Source: an uncultured Odoribacter sp. | Lineage (GTDB): Bacteria > Bacteroidota > Bacteroidia > Bacteroidales > Marinifilaceae | NCBI GenBank assembly: GCA_900541415.1 | Contig: UQJP01000048.1 | Span: 1-6,204 of the forward strand | Reading direction: 5' to 3' | DNA: 6,204 nucleotides | In this document: in pieces, positions 1 through 4,417 of the stretch | Numbering within the stretch: the stretch's first letter is position 1 | Layout of the letters: each line of letters opens with the position of its first letter | Translations under genes and position numbers: made by a program | The notes under the pieces: generated by a model | The model's input: only the letters and a program-made list of their open reading frames with translations | Told to the model about the DNA's origin: nothing | Databases searched by the model: none

Positions 1-28
1 ACACACATCATACATACAAACATAACCA

Positions 29-56
29 TAATATTTAATATATTAATTAAATATTA
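29..56. repeat. AT-only inverted repeat followed by a T7 run
   Basis: TAATATTTAAT (29-39) and ATTAAATATTA (46-56) are perfect 11-bp complements around the 6-base spacer ATATTA. One base later comes a run of seven T (58-64). In a plus-strand transcript this would be a hairpin followed by a U-tract, like an intrinsic terminator for a gene left of the window, but the stem has no G or C and would be weak. It could equally be a chance result of the base composition. Confidence 0.4.
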
Positions 57-72
57 ATTTTTTTATAAATTA
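57..72 (+). repeat. 16-bp direct repeat, copy 1
   Basis: ATTTTTTTATAAATTA occurs here and again, identically, at 326-341. The bases on either side differ, so the identity is exactly 16 bp. This copy directly follows the AT-only inverted repeat. The function is unknown. Confidence 0.5.
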
Positions 73-325
73 AGAAACAAAATAACTCCCTCTCCAATGA
101 CACCCGATTTACTTTAACCGATAATCTTATATGATGTTCTTTCCCTGATCGAATATTAAAAATAACAGCTCACCCCCTAATCGCATGATAATAAAATACC
201 TTAACTTTCTATCTCATCCCGGTAACAAAACTACGGGTCAAAATAGAGAATCTCTCCTTCCCACCCATCTTATTTCAACAAACTTACGCTGAGAGTTATC
301 CGGTAAACAGTATTTTAAATTCATG

Positions 326-341
326 ATTTTTTTATAAATTA
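326..341 (+). repeat. 16-bp direct repeat, copy 2
   Basis: This is an exact second copy of the 16-mer at 57-72, with starts 269 bp apart. It lies 12 bp upstream of the candidate -7 element at 354-361, so its T-run covers the place where a -33 element or an A/T-rich upstream promoter element would be. That placement is suggestive but not proof of a role. Confidence 0.5.
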
Positions 342-353
342 TTTTATTTTACC

Positions 354-361
354 TATTTTTG
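354..361 (+). promoter_or_regulatory. candidate Bacteroidetes -7 element for the sulfatase gene
   Basis: TATTTTTG matches the Bacteroidetes consensus TAnnTTTG exactly. About 20 bp upstream there is a T-run (327-333) rather than a clear TTTG -33 box. If used, transcription would start near 367 and give a leader of about 165-170 nt containing the G-run and the dyad. Three exact matches on the other strand (17-24, 279-286, 529-536) show that chance hits occur in this AT-rich DNA. Confidence 0.35.
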
Positions 362-417
362 AAACAAGAAAAACGGACTTAAATTAAATTATTTTAAAAT
401 CCATACAACTGATTAGA

Positions 418-426
418 GGGGGGGGG
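418..426 (+). repeat. homopolymer run of nine G
   Basis: Nine consecutive G follow GATTAGA in otherwise AT-rich DNA, 110 bp before the sulfatase start codon. Runs of this length are prone to slipped-strand length change. It is not in a coding frame, so any effect would be on transcription or on leader folding. Confidence 0.7.
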
Positions 427-455
427 AGCATGTACTGAACAACTGATAGAAAGAG

Positions 456-478
456 AATTATCCGGAATCCGGATAATT
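456..478. promoter_or_regulatory. perfect 10-bp-arm dyad in the sulfatase leader
   Basis: The arms AATTATCCGG (456-465) and CCGGATAATT (469-478) are exact complements around AAT. The dyad ends 57 bp before the start codon. The half-site TTATCCGG also occurs singly at 296-303. As DNA it has the form of a dimeric repressor or activator site. As RNA it would be a stable hairpin with a 3-nt loop. It lacks the long T-run of a terminator. CGGAAT (463-468) can also pair with ATTCCG (485-490), which gives a mutually exclusive fold. Function is inferred from position and symmetry only. Confidence 0.5.
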
Positions 479-535
479 TCAGGAATTCCGTCCGGCCAAT
501 AATCCTTATTCGATCTTTTTAAAAAGAACAAAACT

Positions 536-2050
536 ATGAAATTTGAAAAATTACTTATCGGTTGCTCTTTAATCTCGTGTAACGTTGTGCAGGCACAACA
601 CACCTCTCCCCGCCCCAATATCATATATATATTGATGGACGACCTGGGTTATGGGGATCTTCAGTGCTTCGGACAGCAAAAAATAGAAACTCCTAACATC
701 GACCGCCTTAGAAATCAGGGGATGAAATTCACCCAGCACTATTCAGGCTCTCCGGTTTCAGCCCCCGCGCGCTGTGCGCTGCTGACAGGGTTACATTCGG
801 GACACACCCAAATCCGGGGAAACGACGAGCTTAGCGCAAGAGGCGCCGTAAACAGCCACGATTCCATGTATGTACACAGGGAATTGGAAGGACAATTCCC
901 GCTCAAAGCGGGGACGATGACCCTGGGACGCCTGATGCAGCAAGCGGGCTATTCCACGGGATGTTTCGGCAAATGGGGATTAGGCTTTCCGGGCTCCGAA
1001 GGTATCCCGGAAAAGCAGGGCTTTGACCAATTTTTCGGTTATAATTGCCAGCGGCAGGCACATACCTACTATCCCGCCTTCCTATATGAAAACGACAAAC
1101 GGGTGTATCTGGACAACAAAGTGATCGACCCGCACACAGAAAAACTGGCTCCAGGAGCCGATCCCTACGATCTGGCGAGCTATGCCAAATACGAACAGAA
1201 AGAGTATGCCAACGATCTGATTTTCGACCGCTTGCTAAACTTTGTCGATCAGCATAAAACCTCCCCGTTCTTTGTGATGTGGACAACACCCCTGCCCCAC
1301 GTTTCCCTGCAAGCCCCACAAAAATGGGTGCAATACTATGTAGACAAATTCGGCAACGAAAAGCCGTACGTGGGACAGGCCGGATATATGCCCTGCCGCT
1401 ACCCGCATGCAACCTATGCCGCCATGATCAGCTATTTCGATGAACAGGTGGGTAAATTGGTTGAAAAGCTAAAAGCAGAGGGAATGTATGAAAACACCCT
1501 GATTGTATTTACCTCCGATAACGGTCCCACCTTCAACGGAGGCAGCGACTCGCCCTGGTTTAACAGCGGCGGCCTTTTTAAATCGGAATTCGGCTGGGGA
1601 AAATGCTTCCTGCACGAGGGAGGAATCCGGGTTCCGGCCATTTTCTCCTGGCCTGCCGTAATCGCCCCCGGTAGCGAAACCGACCACATCTGCGCGTTTC
1701 AGGACGTGATGCCTACGTTCGCGGAAATTACAAAAACACACTGTCCCCAGACGGACGGCATCAGCTTTTTACCCACTTTAATGGGAAAAGCCAAAAAGCA
1801 AAAGGAACACAAATACCTTTACTGGGAATATCCGGGACAAAACGGCATGAAAGCCGTGCGGATAGGCAAATGGAAAGGAATCCTGAAAAACATCAAAAAA
1901 GGGAATACCCGAATCGAATTATACGATCTGGAAAAAGACATCCGGGAAGAACATAACATCGCCGGCGAATACCCGGGAATCGTGAAGAAAATCGAAACGA
2001 TCATGAAAGAGGCACACACGGAGCCGGAAAACAAACTATTCAAACTCTAA
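536..2050 (+). CDS. exported Ser-type sulfatase (arylsulfatase family S1)
   Basis: The 504-residue product belongs to the alkaline-phosphatase-fold sulfatases, which hydrolyse sulfate esters, here probably on glycans in the periplasm or at the cell surface. The N-terminus is a signal peptide with likely cleavage after VQA (residue 20). LISC at 12-15 also resembles a lipobox. Metal-binding Asp35-Asp36 (MDDLGYGD) comes first, then the activation motif S75-A-P-A-R79. Ser75 would be oxidised to formylglycine by a radical-SAM maturase (anSME) encoded elsewhere. GKWGLG (145-150) holds the conserved Lys146, but Gly replaces the usual His of GKWHLG. His255 (TPLPH), SDNGP (327-331) and K356 with EGGIRVP (361-367) complete the site. 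The C-terminal subdomain ends in the usual ELYDLEKD-type strand. Length is normal. The start is the first ATG before the signal peptide, in A-rich sequence with no Shine-Dalgarno. The sulfated substrate cannot be assigned. The QAHTYYP region resembles S1_15/S1_16-type enzymes, but that is from memory. Confidence 0.93.
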   Translation: MKFEKLLIGCSLISCNVVQAQHTSPRPNIIYILMDDLGYGDLQCFGQQKIETPNIDRLRNQGMKFTQHYSGSPVSAPARCALLTGLHSGHTQIRGNDELSARGAVNSHDSMYVHRELEGQFPLKAGTMTLGRLMQQAGYSTGCFGKWGLGFPGSEGIPEKQGFDQFFGYNCQRQAHTYYPAFLYENDKRVYLDNKVIDPHTEKLAPGADPYDLASYAKYEQKEYANDLIFDRLLNFVDQHKTSPFFVMWTTPLPHVSLQAPQKWVQYYVDKFGNEKPYVGQAGYMPCRYPHATYAAMISYFDEQVGKLVEKLKAEGMYENTLIVFTSDNGPTFNGGSDSPWFNSGGLFKSEFGWGKCFLHEGGIRVPAIFSWPAVIAPGSETDHICAFQDVMPTFAEITKTHCPQTDGISFLPTLMGKAKKQKEHKYLYWEYPGQNGMKAVRIGKWKGILKNIKKGNTRIELYDLEKDIREEHNIAGEYPGIVKKIETIMKEAHTEPENKLFKL

Positions 2051-2056
2051 ACGGTA

Positions 2057-2085
2057 TCCGGAAACGAAACAGTTTCCGGAATTTT
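2057..2085 (+). terminator. intrinsic terminator-like hairpin after the sulfatase gene
   Basis: TCCGGAAAC (2057-2065) and GTTTCCGGA (2072-2080) form a perfect 9-bp stem with a GAAACA loop, 7 bp after the stop codon, followed by ATTTT. The U-tract is short, so termination may be incomplete. The 3' arm also belongs to a second palindrome, CCGGAATTTTCCGG (2076-2089), so two hairpins compete at this convergent gene junction. Confidence 0.65.
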
Positions 2086-2130
2086 CCGGGCTTCTCTATA
2101 TACCCTGCCGGACAGGACAAGGGCACAGGG

Positions 2131-2718
2131 TTAAGGTTTGCCCGTAAACCCGGTTTTATCCCGATCGGTAATCTCCCGGATCACCCGGCAAGGTGTTCCG
2201 GCGGCAATCACATGGGGCGGAATATCTTTTGTGACCACGCTTCCGGCTCCGATAATCGAGTTTTCCCCAATGGTCACCCCGCCCATAATATCCACATTCC
2301 CTCCTATCCAAACTCCGCTGCCGATTGTGATCGGGCGGGCATAACATCCCCCGGCTATCCTTTCCCTGGCATCGATGGCGTGGTTGGCGGTGTACAGCCC
2401 TACCCGCGGGCCGATCAACACATGATCTCCGATCGTGATTGGATTAGCATCGAGCATGATGCAATCGAAATTAGCATAGAAATGATTGCCGATCGTGATA
2501 TTAAAGCCAAATTCGCACCGGAAATTAGGCTCGAAATGCACCTCCTCGCCTATCGATTTTAAAAACTTCCGCAAGATCGCCTCCCGGTACACTCCCTCCT
2601 GTCCGAAACTCCGGTTGTATTCATTCGTAAAAAAAACAGTCTGTTCCCGCTGCTTCACCAGTTCGTCGGTCAGGTCGTTATACATTTTCCCCGATAGCAT
2701 CAATTCTTTTATATCCAT
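2131..2718 (-). CDS. maltose/galactoside-type O-acetyltransferase (hexapeptide repeat)
   Basis: The 195-residue product belongs to the Maa/LacA/NodL family, cytoplasmic trimers that move acetyl from acetyl-CoA to a sugar hydroxyl. Residues 5-57 form the family's N-terminal helical Mac domain (MLSGKMYND...REAILRKFL). A left-handed beta-helix follows, read from hexapeptides such as ITIGNH, ITIGDHVLIG, ITIGSGVWIGG and VTIGENSIIGAGSVV. His113 (TANHAID) matches the catalytic His of LacA/Maa. The C-terminus IAAGTPCRVIREI is typical of the family. Length and start fit known relatives and no Shine-Dalgarno is present. Its stop lies 80 bp from that of the convergent sulfatase. TATCTTAG (2748-2741) differs from the -7 consensus at one base and may be its promoter. 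The acceptor sugar cannot be told from sequence, and family members often have unclear natural substrates. Confidence 0.92.
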   Translation of the reverse strand: MDIKELMLSGKMYNDLTDELVKQREQTVFFTNEYNRSFGQEGVYREAILRKFLKSIGEEVHFEPNFRCEFGFNITIGNHFYANFDCIMLDANPITIGDHVLIGPRVGLYTANHAIDARERIAGGCYARPITIGSGVWIGGNVDIMGGVTIGENSIIGAGSVVTKDIPPHVIAAGTPCRVIREITDRDKTGFTGKP

Positions 2719-2885
2719 AAGGTCACGATTTTAATTTCCCCTAAGATACGGTAAAATCATTCTATTTTTTTACCTGCCGAGGTCGCCCCACGAAAAAAAT
2801 GATTTTTTAATGAGAATTTCTCCCTCCTTGATCGCTTATTCCTATTCGTTTGGGCACGATGATAAATCTCCGGTGTTCACCCCCC

Positions 2886-2910
2886 AAAAAACGCCTGCCG
2901 TTTTAACGGC
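2886..2910 (-). terminator. possible terminator after the DUF3795 gene
   Basis: Read on the minus strand, GCCGTT and AACGGC (2910-2897) form a 6-bp stem around AA. AGGCG follows, then six T (2891-2886), starting about 15 bp after the DUF3795 stop. The five bases between stem and T-run are not ideal. An alternative stem, AAAACG/CGTTTT, lies closer to the T-run. It probably ends the DUF3795 transcript before the acetyltransferase gene. Confidence 0.4.
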
Positions 2911-2924
2911 TATTTTCCCGGGAT

Positions 2925-3272
2925 TCAGCCGATGGCCGAAGAGAGAAGATTTTCTTTTGCGCCGGGAGCATGCTGGAGGACAGCACCGACAATCTGGCAC
3001 TGATCCAACTCTTTGCAATCGCCACAAGTCATGAATCCCTTTTCATAGACACATTTGCGGATTTCACAATAATCGCTGCAATACGCAAACTTCACCCCGT
3101 CTGCACGACACCCCATGCAATTTATCGTGGCTGCCGTAATCTCCGGCGCATGGTTCATAGCACTCCACTTTTGAGCGGTTTCTTCTCTTAACTCATCGTC
3201 ATTGCTGACAGTGGCTATGCGGGCATCGCAACTTTCGCAATCCAATCCGCAACAGGCAATCAATTGTTTCAT
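2925..3272 (-). CDS. DUF3795 family Cys-rich protein
   Basis: This 115-residue protein has no signal peptide or membrane segment. It contains 12 cysteines, at 7, 8, 12, 15, 52, 55, 65, 69, 74, 83, 86 and 92. They are arranged as IACCGLDCESCDA near the N-terminus, then CMGC, CSDYC, C and CGDC pairs. This matches the DUF3795 family of small proteins in Bacteroidetes and Firmicutes, which is thought from its Cys pattern to bind zinc or another metal; the cellular role is not known. The start ATG lies 53 bp downstream of an exact -7 element (3332-3325). GGAG abuts the ATG with no spacing, so it is not a working Shine-Dalgarno. The gene appears to be transcribed alone, between its own promoter and a possible terminator. 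The last residues (GAKENLLSSAIG) look like a complete C-terminus. Confidence 0.85.
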   Translation of the reverse strand: MKQLIACCGLDCESCDARIATVSNDDELREETAQKWSAMNHAPEITAATINCMGCRADGVKFAYCSDYCEIRKCVYEKGFMTCGDCKELDQCQIVGAVLQHAPGAKENLLSSAIG

Positions 3273-3324
3273 CTCCGGGTTATACCATTTATTTTTTCTA
3301 CTCCCTACACCTCGTACCTCTCTA

Positions 3325-3332
3325 CAAATATA
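3325..3332 (-). promoter_or_regulatory. candidate -7 element for the DUF3795 gene
   Basis: On the minus strand TATATTTG (3332-3325) matches TAnnTTTG exactly and lies in the gap between the transporter stop and the DUF3795 start. Transcription from about 3318 would give a leader of roughly 45 nt. No TTTG is found at the -33 position. Confidence 0.45.
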
Positions 3333-3365
3333 GCAAAAATACGATCCGTTTACCCGGTCGGGGAT

Positions 3366-4295
3366 TTATTTTCCGCCCGATACCTCCCGATGCGCAACCA
3401 GACGATCTTCCTTGTGCTTTTTCCACCAAAGCTGGAAAGAGTTGATCGAATTTTGCCACACCACATAAGCGGCAGGAGCGATAGAAGCCAAAGGACTTAA
3501 ATAAACCTGTGCCATCCAAATAGCCAGAATGGTATTTTTTTGTCCCAATCCCTGACCGCCCGCCACCGTATCTCCGTATTTCCTGCCGATATAACGGCCA
3601 CCCCAAAACTGGAGCACACAGATCAGCAAGGCAAACAGGGCGATCACCCATTCCTCGGCATAATTCGAACTATCCTGCTGCATAATAAAATAAACGGTCT
3701 TTCCCATAACGATCGTCAGTCCCAGCCCCCACAGATAGAACGACAACACCTGCAACCTTTTCAGTTGCCGATGCAGGGCGGGCAGCAATTTTTCAAGGGC
3801 AAGGGCACAGGCAAAAGGTAACACCAGCAAAGGCATCACCTGGCGGCAGATATAAAAAAACGAATCCCCAAAAGGTATTTCGCTATGAGTACCCAGCAAC
3901 GAAAAAATGACAGGCGACACCAGCGCAACGGTAAGGCTGCTAATCAGGGTATAAGCAGCCAGGCAAGCCACGCTTCCCCCCAGCATCCCCGTGATGACCG
4001 CAGCAGCCGTAGCCGTAGGAGCCAGCACACAAATCATGATTCCCTGTGCCAGCAGGGGATCGAACCACACCAGCATCCCATAAACCAACACGCTCCCCAC
4101 AATCTGAATCAGCAACAACCAAAGGTGTAAAGGTGAAAACCGCAACTCCCGGAACGATAATTTACAATAGGTGATAAACAGCATGCTGAAAATCAGATAA
4201 GGAGTCAGAAAAGCCAATCGCTGAAAAAATTCGTAAAAGAGCGCCCCGCAAAGCATCGCCAGCGGCAGCATCCATGTTTTTAACCGTTGTATCAC
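3366..4295 (-). CDS. BASS-family (bile acid:Na+ symporter-like) membrane transporter
   Basis: The 309-residue inner-membrane protein has about ten hydrophobic segments, near 8-27, 29-45, 57-78, 83-104, 109-134, 148-168, 183-205, 214-231, 253-268 and 269-287. Two conserved blocks suggest the inverted-repeat BASS fold: LAPTATAAAVITGMLGG (91-107) in the first half and GLGQKNTILA (249-258) in the second, the latter resembling the G-x-Q-x-N sodium-site motif. The charged tail (KKHKEDR onward) would be cytoplasmic. The likely role is sodium-coupled uptake of an organic anion. The substrate is unknown, and bile acid should not be assumed. The start is GTG at 4295. An ATG at 4275 would remove eight residues, but relatives as I recall them carry a few residues before the WMLP motif, which favours GTG. 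A terminator and a -7 element upstream separate it from the PurF gene. No clear terminator follows it. Confidence 0.85.
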   Translation of the reverse strand: MIQRLKTWMLPLAMLCGALFYEFFQRLAFLTPYLIFSMLFITYCKLSFRELRFSPLHLWLLLIQIVGSVLVYGMLVWFDPLLAQGIMICVLAPTATAAAVITGMLGGSVACLAAYTLISSLTVALVSPVIFSLLGTHSEIPFGDSFFYICRQVMPLLVLPFACALALEKLLPALHRQLKRLQVLSFYLWGLGLTIVMGKTVYFIMQQDSSNYAEEWVIALFALLICVLQFWGGRYIGRKYGDTVAGGQGLGQKNTILAIWMAQVYLSPLASIAPAAYVVWQNSINSFQLWWKKHKEDRLVAHREVSGGK

Positions 4296-4315
4296 TATAT
4301 CTAAATTAAATCCTG

Positions 4316-4323
4316 CAAAATTA
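4316..4323 (-). promoter_or_regulatory. candidate -7 element for the transporter gene
   Basis: On the minus strand TAATTTTG (4323-4316) matches TAnnTTTG exactly and sits between the PurF terminator and the transporter start. A transcript from about 4310 would leave only about 15 nt before the GTG start or 35 nt before the alternative ATG. A TTTG upstream is spaced about 30 bp away, too far for a normal -33 box. Confidence 0.45.
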
Positions 4324-4354
4324 ATAAAAAACGGAACACCCCGGAAGCCCGTAC

Positions 4355-4396
4355 AAAAAACGGAGAAACAAGCCCGAAAGCCACCGTTTCCCCGTT
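4355..4396 (-). terminator. intrinsic terminator of the PurF-family gene
   Basis: On the minus strand AACGGGGAAAC (4396-4386) pairs with GTTTCTCCGTT (4369-4359) over 11 bp with one G-U pair. The loop is 16 nt, and a further four T follow directly (4358-4355). It begins about 20 bp after the stop codon. This is the clearest terminator in the window and indicates that the PurF gene and the transporter are separate transcription units. Confidence 0.8.
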
Positions 4397-4417
4397 CTAA
4401 CCGATCAACCCGTGCCT

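Larger units (their letters stand above)
1..535. other. AT-rich non-coding region upstream of the sulfatase gene
   Basis: No credible gene is visible here: all frames are broken by frequent stops and the few ATGs open frames of only a few codons. The first 410 bases or so are much richer in A and T than the coding DNA to the right. The region carries an AT-only inverted repeat (29-56), two copies of a 16-bp direct repeat (57-72, 326-341), a possible promoter (354-361), a run of nine G (418-426), a strong dyad (456-478) and a 14-bp palindrome, TCTTTTTAAAAAGA (514-527), just before the start codon. At more than 500 bp it is long for a simple upstream region, so it may also contain control sequences for a gene left of the window. 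What lies to the left cannot be seen. Confidence 0.7.

Noticed and set aside
17..24. Exact minus-strand TAnnTTTG matches at 24-17, 286-279 and 536-529 as divergent promoters
   Set aside because: No minus-strand gene is visible to the left and no -33 box is found. One match overlaps the sulfatase start codon, so chance matches in AT-rich DNA explain them. The one at 17-24 could be revisited if a divergent gene lies just outside.
903..1412. 169-codon minus-strand frame inside the sulfatase gene
   Set aside because: It is antisense to conserved sulfatase motifs, and its composition rich in Arg, Ser and Pro shows no domain.
2793..2808. AAAAAA-TGA-TTTTTT near-palindrome between the acetyltransferase and DUF3795 genes
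   Set aside because: The stem is only A-T pairs with a 3-nt loop and no conserved context, so it is most likely low-complexity sequence.
2810..3034. Plus-strand 74-codon frame over the gap after the DUF3795 gene
   Set aside because: Its second half is antisense to the DUF3795 gene and the rest shows no family resemblance, so there is no support for a real gene or gene remnant.
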